Assembly (NCBI RefSeq): GCF_023718305.1
Contig: NZ_QEYO01000001.1
Location: 1 to 64,000, forward strand
DNA from: Gramella sp. AN32
Lineage (GTDB): Bacteria; Bacteroidota; Bacteroidia; Flavobacteriales; Flavobacteriaceae
Direction of reading: 5' to 3'
Length of the DNA: 64,000 nt
The position numbers and the translations under genes were made by a program. The notes beneath the pieces were generated by a model that saw nothing but the letters and a program-made list of their open reading frames with translations, was not told the DNA's origin and searched no databases. Shown here piece after piece: positions 1 through 8,051 of this stretch (position 1 is the first letter of the stretch; each line of letters opens with the position of its first letter).

Positions 1-1
1 A

Positions 2-127
2 TTGGGCGGCTGGAAAGGCTATCTCTCTGAGAGAAAACCCGGAATCACAACCTTTTGGAAAGGCTTACAAAAATTCTCCTCTATTATGCAAGGTTGGATC
101 CTCTTTAGAAATATGTCCAGACGGTAG
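2..127 (+). pseudogene. IS4-type transposase, C-terminal fragment (cut by window edge)
   Basis: This is an open frame of 41 codons ending in TAG at 125-127. It begins LGGWKGYLSERKPG and continues TTFWKGLQKF, which resembles the extreme C-terminus of IS4-family DDE transposases (typical pattern GGWKGY...PG..TLW.GL..L). The start lies outside the window, so it may belong to an intact insertion sequence. It lies immediately outside the left core site of island E1 at 165. It therefore belongs either to the old chromosomal flank or to a further element. The family call rests on a short stretch only. Confidence 0.55.
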
Positions 128-164
128 GTATTTATTATCGGCTTTTTTAGTTGTTATAAGTTAA

Positions 165-178
165 TCGGGGCGGCAGAA
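165..178. repeat. Left core attachment site of island E1
   Basis: TCGGGGCGGCAGAA matches the tRNA-Pro 3' end core TCGGGGTGGCAGGA (32401-32414) at 12 of 14 positions. It lies 62 bases before the E1 left arm repeat (240-257). The E2 left core and its arm are spaced almost the same (60 bases), which supports a true attachment site. Confidence 0.6.
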
Positions 179-239
179 CGCACCTTTTATTTGTTATCTC
201 TTGTTAATAAGTGACTTTGCAAAATTTGTGTTTTTGAAA

Positions 240-257
240 GGTCACCGATCGGACTCA
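240..257 (+). repeat. E1 left arm-type repeat
   Basis: GGTCACCGATCGGACTCA is matched, with one base inserted, by GGTCACCGAATCGGACTCA at 21249-21267 in the same orientation. It is probably an integrase arm-binding site just inside the island end. No gene is seen between 128 and 752. Apart from this repeat and the core site, I see only AT-rich sequence there. Confidence 0.5.
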
Positions 258-752
258 AATTATCATTTTAATTTATTTGCTTAAATTCAAATCACGCCTT
301 TCTAAGATAATAATTTTCATCTACATTTATGTACAATTTGATTCATGAATAGTTCACATTTCAGAAGTTGATGAAAATTTCAATTTCAGAAATTCATCAA
401 GTTTTCAGGTTATTTCTAATTTATTCTTTACCTCTGTTTAAAATACTAAAAAGATAATTTCTTAATCTATTCAGAGCCTTTTTCAATTTTTATATATCTA
501 AAGTCCTGATAATACTAAGAGTTATTACGTCGGGTGCGATGAAGAAAAAGAGTTTCCGAAGAACATGTCTTTGTTCAAATTTATTATCCTTCAAAATAGG
601 GAGAAGTAAGTTTGATATTATTGGATTTCTGAAAATATTCTATAATTATGGTTGTTATGGTCCATTTTTTTCTTTTTCCTCTGCATAAGTAAAAGAAAGT
701 ACCATCAATAGCATTGGAGCTAAACTTGTTCTTAATTTTCTTCTTTAAAACG

Positions 753-1205
753 TTATAAACTATTTTTAAGCTGAGACATATATTTTATGATTTCAGTTTT
801 TTCATTTTCAGATAACTTGGCATCCCTGTGGATCAAGGTATAGGAATCCATCGGCATTTCATTATCTTCAATCTGACTGATGATTGATCGAAGTTTACTG
901 TTCTTTCTTCTATTCGAAAGTTCACCCCATTCATTAAAATTTAATTCTTCCTTTCCTTTTGTGATATGATCCTCCATTAACCAGGCTATCGGTTGAAGTT
1001 TGTTGTACCAGGGATATTGGGTGTTATTACTATGGCAGTCATAGCAAGATACCTGCAACTTATTTTGAACAGCCCCGGGCACATTATTGACCAACATAAA
1101 ATCGGTTTTTGGCACAGTGTTACTTTGGTTGCGCTTGGTGGGCACAAACTGGATACCCACCAAAGCAACTAATAAAATCAGTGCACTGATTTTGACAAAT
1201 TTCAC
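753..1205 (-). CDS. Heme-binding domain protein (cytochrome c-like)
   Basis: 150 aa. It starts with a membrane or signal segment (residues about 5-20, KISALILLVALVGIQFVP). One c-type heme motif CYDCH lies near residue 55, followed by NTQYPWYNKLQPIAWLMEDHI, which is characteristic of the short Haem_bd (PF14376) family. It is probably a membrane-anchored periplasmic electron carrier or heme protein. Its ATG begins one base before the stop of the upstream DUF3347 gene (1206-1811), so the two form a tight operon. It is the last minus-strand gene before the left end of the island. The exact electron partner is unknown. Confidence 0.75.
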   Translation of the reverse strand: MKFVKISALILLVALVGIQFVPTKRNQSNTVPKTDFMLVNNVPGAVQNKLQVSCYDCHSNNTQYPWYNKLQPIAWLMEDHITKGKEELNFNEWGELSNRRKNSKLRSIISQIEDNEMPMDSYTLIHRDAKLSENEKTEIIKYMSQLKNSL

Positions 1206-1811
1206 TTAATTGATCTCTTTTTGCACTTTTCCACAATCCATCATTTTACTTCCCATATATGGGTTTTTGATTTCTTGGGTTGCGCTCAACCACTGTGCGC
1301 CTTTGCTATTATTATACATTGGACAAAAATCCTGATATAGCTTTTGATTAGTTCCGGTAATAGCTATCATATCTATAACATCCTTGCTTAGAATATCAAA
1401 ATGCTCCCTCTGATGTTCCATAGGGCTTTCTGAAATGTGTTCTGCATGCTCTCTGGCATCTTCTATTATATCAGTTAATTCTTGTTGCTCTTCAGAAGAA
1501 TAGTTGCTACTATCAAATTCTTCAAAATTTGCAACTAAAAGTCCGCCAGCATTCGCAGCTTCTGCCTGGTTATCGGCGACTAGTGCATTTTTGATTTTTA
1601 GATAGTTATCCAAAATGGCATCTGGGCTTCCTTTTCCAGATTTTCCTGCCCTTATTTTATCTGAATCCTTGTTATTATTCACTTCCTCCTGGTGCATTTC
1701 ACTGGACATAGGTTCAGCTGGATCTTCCTTATTTTCATCTTTACAGGACATTGCCGTTAGCGCAATTATTGTCATTATTAAAATTTCCATTCTTACTCTT
1801 ACTTTTTTCAT
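1206..1811 (-). CDS. DUF3347 lipoprotein
   Basis: 201 aa. The N-terminus has a hydrophobic stretch ending in a lipobox-like TAMSC with the Cys near residue 23, so it is probably a lipoprotein. An acidic, Met-containing linker follows. The C-terminal half is a DUF3347 domain, with the typical ending YQDFCPMYN...WLS...IKNPYMGSKMMDCG. The conserved Cys, Met and Tyr residues there fit metal (copper) binding. A shorter start at codon 8 (MEILIM) is possible. The domain recurs in the HMA-DUF3347 protein at 5008-5886, so E1 carries two divergent copies. It is co-transcribed with the heme protein at 753. Confidence 0.8.
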   Translation of the reverse strand: MKKVRVRMEILIMTIIALTAMSCKDENKEDPAEPMSSEMHQEEVNNNKDSDKIRAGKSGKGSPDAILDNYLKIKNALVADNQAEAANAGGLLVANFEEFDSSNYSSEEQQELTDIIEDAREHAEHISESPMEHQREHFDILSKDVIDMIAITGTNQKLYQDFCPMYNNSKGAQWLSATQEIKNPYMGSKMMDCGKVQKEIN

Positions 1812-2070
1812 TTTATCTATTTTTAATTATAATTGAAAAATTATTTTTGTGTTATTTTACTTCGTTAGTACTATTGCGAATTGTGGGGTTATTCAGAAAC
1901 ATTCACTTTCGTTTGTTCGTTATATTTTCCTTTGGTATATGGTTCTTATGATATTTAAAGGTTGTCTTTTTCCAAGCTTTTTTTTATGCTGAAATTTTCT
2001 CAGAAATTATAAGTTTTTGAGTTATCCCAATGAAGAAAGCCTGGAGTGGCAATCAATGAACAACGAAATC

Positions 2071-2100
2071 AGCCCAAGAATAGCAATCGCTATTGGGCTA
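2071..2100 (-). terminator. Hairpin downstream of the first HYC_CC_PP gene
   Basis: Arms AGCCC..AATAGC and GCTATT.GGGCT flank a four-base loop, with a bulge of three bases. It sits 21 bases beyond the stop of the gene at 2121-2537. The T-tract is weak, so termination is only a likely role. The rest of the 1812-2120 gap is AT-rich, with no gene or clear promoter motif that I can see. Confidence 0.4.
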
Positions 2101-2120
2101 GATTATAAAAAGGCTAGAAA

Positions 2121-2537
2121 TTAAATAAGAAAAACCTGATCTAAAATTTGAATGTCCCGCTCCAAAAATGGAGGGGAATAATCTTTAAATCGAATTACGT
2201 TATTATCAAGCTCATCAAATAGATTGATATACGTAGAGAAAAATGTAGCCACAAAGGCATAATGCCCGTACGCTAACTTATCCAGTGAAGTTTTAAAATC
2301 ATGCTGACCCTCAATAACTAGTTGTTTATCAGAACAACAAGGCTTTTTAGAAAAACCTTTTTCACAAGTATTGGTAGGCTGTTCATTTTCCATTCCACAG
2401 GTTTGTACATTATGGAATAATGAAAAATCTACCAGGTTATTTCCACAGAAGTGCATATCAACTTTAAATGACGTAGTGGTGAATAAAACCACAACGGTCA
2501 AACTAACAGTCAATATTCTGCGAAAAATATTTTTCAT
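2121..2537 (-). CDS. HYC_CC_PP family protein, copy 1
   Basis: 138 aa from the ATG at 2537 (MKNIFRRILTVSLTVV). I chose this start over an upstream one because it opens directly into a signal/membrane segment. Its three hallmarks give the family its name: MHFCG after the signal segment, KPCC in the middle, and YSPPFLERDIQILDQVFLI at the C-terminus. The family is small, secreted and restricted to Bacteroidota, and is often near copper genes. Its biochemical role is unknown, and a copper-binding function is inference. A second copy on the opposite strand is at 6773-7186, with the same length and motif order. Confidence 0.75.
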   Translation of the reverse strand: MKNIFRRILTVSLTVVVLFTTTSFKVDMHFCGNNLVDFSLFHNVQTCGMENEQPTNTCEKGFSKKPCCSDKQLVIEGQHDFKTSLDKLAYGHYAFVATFFSTYINLFDELDNNVIRFKDYSPPFLERDIQILDQVFLI

Positions 2538-2692
2538 AAATGTAAAATTAGAAAAAACCAAACTTCCAACTCGGTTTTTAGTAAATTTTAACGCGAAATG
2601 TAAAAAATATTTCATAATAATACGGTGTTCACTATGAGTTATGATACACTTGAAATAGCAGTAAAACCTTTAAAATTGGACTAATTTGAATT

Positions 2693-4975
2693 TTAATAAT
2701 TTACGTTCAATCCCACCCCAAATCCCATATCGCTGTCGTAATGCGAAGTAATTCCTAAGTTTCGGGTTACAATATACCGTAATCCCCCCATATACTCCTT
2801 GTCGGTATTCCACATTAAATTCATTCGTAGCCTTGCGGTAAGAGGCATATCATTACGTTCAAATTGCAGCCTTACATTTCCATCTGTAAATATTTCAGCT
2901 TGTGCCATCACTAATAGTGGTAAGGTATAATTAACCCCCACACTTAATACAGAACGCTTGTCCTTGGTATTTTTTTGGCCAAAAAGGTTTTCCTCCACCT
3001 CATTATGGGCCAATTTTCTATAGCGCCAGTCAAAACCTACAAATGGCATCAACCATTGCATTTTTCCTATATATCTCCCTATATGGGTTTCTGTTTCGTA
3101 TCCGTGCATATCATTATATCCCAAACGCCATTCGGTGCCAAAACTCCAACGCGTGCTCTGTGCCATTAACTCCCCATCATTTCCATTAGTTGCAAAATCA
3201 TTTTCTGCCATTAAATGAAATTCCCTGTCATCTCCTTTTAGTTTTTTCAATGCGAGTTGTGGATTTGGAATCAATGGATTGGGCTCCTGGTTTTCATAGC
3301 TAAACACTCTGCCCATTCCACTCATCATATGGTACAAAATATGGCAGTGAAAAAACCAATCGCCTTCAGAATTTGCTTCAAACTCGAAGACATCGGTTTC
3401 CATAGGCATAATATCCACCACATTTTTTAGCGGTGCGTAATCCCCCTGACCGTTGAGCAGTCTAAAATCGTGACCATGCAAGTGCATTGGGTGACGCATC
3501 ATAGAATTGTTGTACAGGGTAACCTTCACTTTTTCACCTTTTTTTATCAGGATTTTATCACTTTCGGAAATTACCTTGTTGTCCAAGCTCCAAACGTAAC
3601 GGTTCATATTGCCCGTAAGCGTAAAATGCAATTCCTTTAGAGGTGCTTCCTCGGGGAGTGTAGTTACAAATGGCGACTTTAGCATAGCGTAGTTAAGTGT
3701 CGTGATATCTGAAAGTTCATTGCTATTGTACATTTCCTCGTTCATCTGCATTCCGTCCATTTGATCCATATTATGGCCTGAAGGTGCTTCGCCCCCCATT
3801 TCCATTATCATATCTTTTCCGTTTTCTGCAGCACCGGTTATTTCAGGATACATCACCACGTTCATATCCATTTGCTGCATACTCATATTCATCCCCATTT
3901 GGTCCAGATCACCATTCATTTTCATCATTCCGTTCATCATTTCCATTCCTTCAAAGTATTTCAGTTTTGGGAGTGGCGAAGTGAGCTGTTTAATTCCTTC
4001 GCCCAAATAGATAGAAGCTGATTTTGTGCGGTCTTCCGGGGTTACCAAAAATTCAAAGGCTGTATTATCTGCAGGAATGGTAACCACTGCATCGTAAGTT
4101 TCGGATACTGCAATAAGTATTCTATCCACATCTACGGGTTCCACATCATTACCGTCATTGGCAACCACAGTTATTTTTCCGCCGGCGTAGGTAAGCCAAA
4201 AATAGCTGGAAGCACCTCCGTTTGAAATTCGCAGGCGCACCTTATCCCCGGCTTTAAGTCCTTTCAAGGATGTGTCCTCATTTTCACTTTTTCCATTGAT
4301 AAGAAATTTATCATAATAAACGTCGCTTACGTCCATAGCCAGCATTCGCTTCCACTCGTTGTGAAGTTTTGTTTTGAGATGTCCGGTTTGTATGGCCTCG
4401 GCATAACTTTGGGTAGTGCCTTTTTTTATGGCAAACCAGTCCGAAGCATTGTGCAACATCCTATGCAAGTTTTCGGGTTTTAAATCTGTCCATTCACTCA
4501 AAACTATGGGGATGGTGGGCAAATCGTCTATGCCTTTTCTGAAGGTTTTATCATCCGCTCTTTTATTCAGAATCATAGAGCCATACATCCCTATCTGTTC
4601 CTGAAGTCCAAAATGGCTGTGATACCAATGGGTTCCGTGCTGTATAATGGGGAAGGTATATTTATGGACGGTGTGTGGCTTAATTGGCATTTGAGTAAGG
4701 TAAGGTACGCCATCTTCCTTATTGGGCAAAAACAGACCGTGCCAGTGCAGGGAAGTTTCTTCTTCCAATTCATTGTGCACATAAATTTCGGCAATATCGC
4801 CTTCTGTAAATGTGAGCGTGGGCATTGGTATTTGTCCGTTTACGGCGATGGCGCGCTTTTCTTTACCGGTAAAATTAACAATGGTATCGCGCACGTAAAG
4901 GTCATAGCGCACGATATTCTGTGCCTGTAGGGAAAGAGATCCGAGTAACAAAAGCACAGTGATTATTTTTTTCAT
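2693..4975 (-). CDS. CopA-type multicopper oxidase with C-terminal barrel-like domain
   Basis: 760 aa. There is a signal peptide at residues 1-18. The cupredoxin oxidase core carries the four copper-site motifs HWHG (77-80), HWYHSH (116-121), HPMHLHGHDF (495-504) and HCHILYHMMSGM (543-554). A Met-rich insert at about residues 345-420, with repeated MxM and NM motifs, resembles CopA/PcoA copper-binding loops. From about residue 581 to the end is a different, beta-rich segment with alternating aromatic residues. It ends GVGLNVNY, like a CopB/PcoB-type outer-membrane barrel, though shorter. The likely role is periplasmic oxidation of Cu(I) to Cu(II), possibly anchored to the outer membrane. It lies 32 bases after the HMA-DUF3347 gene in the same operon. 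Confidence 0.85.
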   Translation of the reverse strand: MKKIITVLLLLGSLSLQAQNIVRYDLYVRDTIVNFTGKEKRAIAVNGQIPMPTLTFTEGDIAEIYVHNELEEETSLHWHGLFLPNKEDGVPYLTQMPIKPHTVHKYTFPIIQHGTHWYHSHFGLQEQIGMYGSMILNKRADDKTFRKGIDDLPTIPIVLSEWTDLKPENLHRMLHNASDWFAIKKGTTQSYAEAIQTGHLKTKLHNEWKRMLAMDVSDVYYDKFLINGKSENEDTSLKGLKAGDKVRLRISNGGASSYFWLTYAGGKITVVANDGNDVEPVDVDRILIAVSETYDAVVTIPADNTAFEFLVTPEDRTKSASIYLGEGIKQLTSPLPKLKYFEGMEMMNGMMKMNGDLDQMGMNMSMQQMDMNVVMYPEITGAAENGKDMIMEMGGEAPSGHNMDQMDGMQMNEEMYNSNELSDITTLNYAMLKSPFVTTLPEEAPLKELHFTLTGNMNRYVWSLDNKVISESDKILIKKGEKVKVTLYNNSMMRHPMHLHGHDFRLLNGQGDYAPLKNVVDIMPMETDVFEFEANSEGDWFFHCHILYHMMSGMGRVFSYENQEPNPLIPNPQLALKKLKGDDREFHLMAENDFATNGNDGELMAQSTRWSFGTEWRLGYNDMHGYETETHIGRYIGKMQWLMPFVGFDWRYRKLAHNEVEENLFGQKNTKDKRSVLSVGVNYTLPLLVMAQAEIFTDGNVRLQFERNDMPLTARLRMNLMWNTDKEYMGGLRYIVTRNLGITSHYDSDMGFGVGLNVNY

Positions 4976-5007
4976 TCTGGTGTCAAAAATTAGATTTTTA
5001 TTGATCC

Positions 5008-5886
5008 TTATTTTTTATTGTCAATAGTTTCCACGGTAGAGCCACAGCTTAACATTTGTGACCCGTAATAGGGATTTTTAACGGTTTTATCCTTGCTCAA
5101 CCAATTGGCATCCTGCATTGGGCAGTATTGGTAATAAAGGGTTTCGTTGGCATTGTAAAAAGAAATGAGTTCGTGCATACTTTTTGACAGTACTTTGAAT
5201 ATTTCCCGTTGCTTGCCAATATCCTTTGTTTCTGAGATATTTTTTGAAGCCTCCAACAGTGACGGTATTACCTTAGTGGCAGTGGTCTGCTCTTCTGCTT
5301 TTAGCGATCCTATTTTCAGGGCTTTTAATGCGGTCAATAATTCCGATGATTTGGCGGCAGCAGTTGTAGGATTGGTGTTTACCAAGGCATCTTTTACCGC
5401 GAAATAACTGTTGAACAATGCGTCCAGATTACTAATTTCCTTTATTTCGGACATAGTCATATCTGTGTGGTTTTCAGTAGATGGCATAGTCATTTCCATC
5501 TCCATCTCCATTTTGGTGTGGTCCACGGCCATTGCGGGTTCTTTGTCCTGTCTTTCGTATTTACAACATTCTGCAAGTTGTGCATAGGCATTATCAGGCG
5601 CTAAATATTCGTCGCTGTCATAACCCGCTAAAGCAATACGTTTTAGTATTTCGCTCCGATTTGTTTTTTTGGAATCGAAGGTTATTTCTGCCATTTTGCT
5701 GTCTTTGTTCCAGATAACACTGGACACATTTTTAAGATTTCCTGCATTTTCGATAGAAGTTTTACACATATCGCAGTTACCGAGAACTTTTACGGTTTCG
5801 GTTTTTTGGTTTTTTATTTGGGCGTAGCCCGAAGTAGCTGATAGCACTACCAATAGCACTATCAATATGTTGAATATTGATTTCAT
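5008..5886 (-). CDS. HMA domain-DUF3347 fusion protein
   Basis: 292 aa. A signal peptide (residues 1-22, ending SGYAQ) is followed by a heavy-metal-associated domain at about 30-95. Its binding loop reads GNCDMCKTSIE, a CxxC variant of the usual GMTCxxC. A His/Met-rich linker (DHTKMEMEMEMTM) follows. A DUF3347 domain ends the protein, with the same YQYCPM...WLSKD...KNPYYGSQMLSCG signature as the gene at 1206. It is probably a periplasmic copper/silver-binding protein that hands metal to the multicopper oxidase encoded just downstream. It may also begin the transcript that includes the oxidase. Confidence 0.85.
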   Translation of the reverse strand: MKSIFNILIVLLVVLSATSGYAQIKNQKTETVKVLGNCDMCKTSIENAGNLKNVSSVIWNKDSKMAEITFDSKKTNRSEILKRIALAGYDSDEYLAPDNAYAQLAECCKYERQDKEPAMAVDHTKMEMEMEMTMPSTENHTDMTMSEIKEISNLDALFNSYFAVKDALVNTNPTTAAAKSSELLTALKALKIGSLKAEEQTTATKVIPSLLEASKNISETKDIGKQREIFKVLSKSMHELISFYNANETLYYQYCPMQDANWLSKDKTVKNPYYGSQMLSCGSTVETIDNKK

Positions 5887-5996
5887 TTTTAAAAGGAATT
5901 AAAATTGTTTAATAAGTTTGAATGTTGAAAACGAAGGATTTGTTTTCAATTTAATTTGACGTAGCCGTGGCTGTCAAAATAACAAAATAAGCCGTA

Positions 5997-6371
5997 TCAG
6001 CTTAATTTTGGAGGGGTCCAAATCTGGAAATAAAAAGGTTTGGGTTGCTGTTTGGTGTAGTTCCAATGGTCGTTGTAAAAAGAAATAACCCCAGCAATTG
6101 TTTCTTCCGAGGTTGTAGAATAATTTACAGGTAAGTTTATTGTAGAAGGACAGTGGCAGGCAAGGTTCCCACAAGTTCCATTGCAATCATTTTCTTCATT
6201 GTCGGGGGTTTTATGATTTTTACAACAATCGTCTTGAGCATGTTCCACGTTACCTGAACAACAATTTTTTTCAGATTTATGGGAAAGGTCGATATGTGCT
6301 AATACACTGGTAGGCACTAAAAAAATGCCAAGGGTAATTACCAAAATCACTATTTGAAATACTTTTCCCAT
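5997..6371 (-). CDS. Small secreted Cys/His-rich protein
   Basis: 124 aa with a clear signal peptide (residues 1-25, ending SVLAH). The mature part is rich in Cys and His: ENCC, DDCCKNH, CNGTCGNLACHC. It ends in PPKLS, a C-terminal PP motif reminiscent of the HYC_CC_PP proteins nearby. I do not recognise a named family. Composition and location suggest periplasmic metal binding, which is inference. It is the first minus-strand gene, 110 bases upstream of the HMA-DUF3347 gene. A 20-base sequence upstream of its start is repeated upstream of the XRE gene at 26096. Confidence 0.65.
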   Translation of the reverse strand: MGKVFQIVILVITLGIFLVPTSVLAHIDLSHKSEKNCCSGNVEHAQDDCCKNHKTPDNEENDCNGTCGNLACHCPSTINLPVNYSTTSEETIAGVISFYNDHWNYTKQQPKPFYFQIWTPPKLS

Positions 6372-6396
6372 TCTTAAATAAGTAAGCTAATGTAAC

Positions 6397-6416
6397 GTAA
6401 AAAACAATCCATTTTT
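6397..6416 (-). promoter_or_regulatory. 20-base repeat upstream of the Cys-rich gene
   Basis: GTAAAAAACAATCCATTTTT occurs here and, identical, at 26546-26565. In both places it begins about 25 bases upstream of an annotated minus-strand start (6371 and 26521). It may be a shared operator or promoter element. No known motif is recognised. Confidence 0.45.
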
Positions 6417-6702
6417 AGGTTGGTTTTGTGGAGTGGTTAAATTTATGAATTTTTTAATATAAGATTCGTAGTCCCTTAAAAAACAGCTATTCACTACCAG
6501 AAGGGCTTAAGCACTATTTAAGACCGAGAGAATGCATTTTATCATAGGGAAAAATCTGGAAAAAAGGTTGCCCTTGTACCAAAAAATCCTCAATTTTTTA
6601 CCCTACATATTATTTCGATCCACAACTACGGAAAACAATTTTAGACGGGAAATACCTTTATTAGTACTACACGAGTGATATTGAATTAAAAAAATATCAA
6701 AT

Positions 6703-6716
6703 ATGACGAATGTCAT
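6703..6716 (+). promoter_or_regulatory. Crp/Fnr-type operator upstream of the plus-strand metal genes
   Basis: The inverted repeat ATGAC-GAAT-GTCAT is centred at 6709.5. The same half-sites with the same spacing occur at 48072-48085 upstream of nirK. Its centre is 36.5 bases from the downstream end of the -7 box at 6739-6746, and so about -42 from the expected transcription start. That is the classic position for a class II activator. The regulator itself is not encoded in this window. Confidence 0.6.
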
Positions 6717-6738
6717 TTTTTAGGTAATCCTTACAGTA

Positions 6739-6746
6739 TACATTTG
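6739..6746 (+). promoter_or_regulatory. -7 promoter box (TAnnTTTG)
   Basis: TACATTTG matches the Bacteroidota sigma-ABfr -7 consensus exactly and lies 26 bases before the GTG at 6773. No -33 TTG is needed if the operator at 6703 recruits an activator. The rest of the 6372-6772 gap is AT-rich, with no gene that I can see. Confidence 0.6.
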
Positions 6747-6772
6747 ACCTTATTACAAACCAATTATAAAAA

Positions 6773-7186
6773 GTGAAACGCTTTCATAAAATAATAGCCA
6801 TCTCTTTAATATTCGCAGTAATGTTCGCCACCTCGTCCTTTACTGTGAATATGCATTTCTGCTGTAATAAGCTTGTGGATATAGCTGTTTTAACCAAAGC
6901 CAAGGTTTGTGATTCTTCTATTATGTCCCAAACCAATCTTACCAAAAAGTCTTCAGTAGAAAAAGGTTGTTGTGATAATAAGTCTATTATAAAAAAAGGT
7001 GAGGATAACCTTCAAAAAACTTCATTTAAAATGGAAAATCAAAACCTGGTTTTCCTGCACACATTAGTGTACACTTATGCAAATTTATTTGAAGGACTGG
7101 ATAAGAATACCGTTCCATTTTTAAATTACGACCCACCCCTCATACCAAAAGATATACAGGTCCTCCACGAGGTTTATTTAATTTAA
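6773..7186 (+). CDS. HYC_CC_PP family protein, copy 2
   Basis: 137 aa, starting with GTG. After a signal segment (IAISLIFAVMFATSSF) it has NMHFCC, then EKGCC in the middle and YDPPLIPKDIQVLHEVYLI at the end. This is the same pattern as the copy at 2121-2537. It is first behind the Crp/Fnr-type promoter and precedes the HMA-AraC regulator. Having two copies transcribed away from the middle of one copper island suggests separate regulation of two similar envelope copper proteins. The molecular function of the family is unknown. Confidence 0.75.
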   Translation: MKRFHKIIAISLIFAVMFATSSFTVNMHFCCNKLVDIAVLTKAKVCDSSIMSQTNLTKKSSVEKGCCDNKSIIKKGEDNLQKTSFKMENQNLVFLHTLVYTYANLFEGLDKNTVPFLNYDPPLIPKDIQVLHEVYLI

Positions 7187-7361
7187 CTGATATCTAGGAA
7201 GGCTTATTTTCAGTTGACCTGTTCTTCCGTTTTATCCAGTAGTACCTATAAGTTTATTATTGGTGAACTCATTCCTTTAAACATTACACTTTCAATAATT
7301 CAAGCAAGACATTTCACCAATTTTGTTGGTTAAAATATTCCTGTACCAAATACATAATGCT

Positions 7362-7943
7362 ATGGATTTACAGAAAGAATTCTGGATCAAGAATATGGTA
7401 TGTGGCCGCTGCCTAAAAGTTATAAAACAAGAACTTGAAGGGTTTGGCGTGATCGTGCTCTCGTTGGAACTAGGAAAATTGGTGGTAGAAGCTTCAAATA
7501 AAACAGAACACGAGATAATTGATAATGTGACTAAAGTTCTTCATTCAAATGGTTTTGAAATAGTACAAAGTGAAGAAGAAATGCTGGTAGAAAAAATAAA
7601 GATCATCCTTATAGAACTTCTTACCGAATTGCCCCTTCATCTAAAAATGAACACTTCAGAACATTTGGCTTCAAGCCTGTACAAAGACTATAAAATATTG
7701 AGCAGGCTATTTTCCAAAAATGAAAATACGACCATTGAAAAATATTTTATAAAACTGAAAATAGAAAAGGTAAAGGAACTCATCCAGTTAAAGCAATATT
7801 CCTTTTCCGATGTGGCATTTATGCTTGATTACAGTAGCATTAACCATTTGTCGGGGCAATTTAAAGAAATGGAGGGAATGAGTATGACCGATTATAAAAA
7901 TTCAAAAGACTGGAAGCGGAACTTCTATGATGAAATCATATAA
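7362..7943 (+). CDS. AraC-type regulator with N-terminal HMA-like metal domain
   Basis: 193 aa from the ATG at 7362 (MDLQKEFWIKNM). The upstream extension to 7323 would use TTG and adds no recognisable sequence. Residues about 1-70 form an HMA-like fold with the metal loop NMVCGRCLKVIKQEL (CxxC). Residues about 120-190 form a single AraC/XylS helix-turn-helix half, including FSDVAFMLDYSSINHLSGQFKE. A metal sensor fused directly to a DNA-binding domain suggests it switches the surrounding copper genes on in response to Cu(I) or Ag(I), but no target is shown. The gene is downstream of the HYC_CC_PP gene and may share its transcript. Confidence 0.8.
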   Translation: MDLQKEFWIKNMVCGRCLKVIKQELEGFGVIVLSLELGKLVVEASNKTEHEIIDNVTKVLHSNGFEIVQSEEEMLVEKIKIILIELLTELPLHLKMNTSEHLASSLYKDYKILSRLFSKNENTTIEKYFIKLKIEKVKELIQLKQYSFSDVAFMLDYSSINHLSGQFKEMEGMSMTDYKNSKDWKRNFYDEII

Positions 7944-8051
7944 ATAAGAAAGAAAATTATGAAAATGAAGCATTTTAAAAGCCTGTAATTTTAAAAAGGT
8001 GTAGTAAAGATGAAGTATTAAAAAATTAGCATAAACTAAAATTTAAAAACA

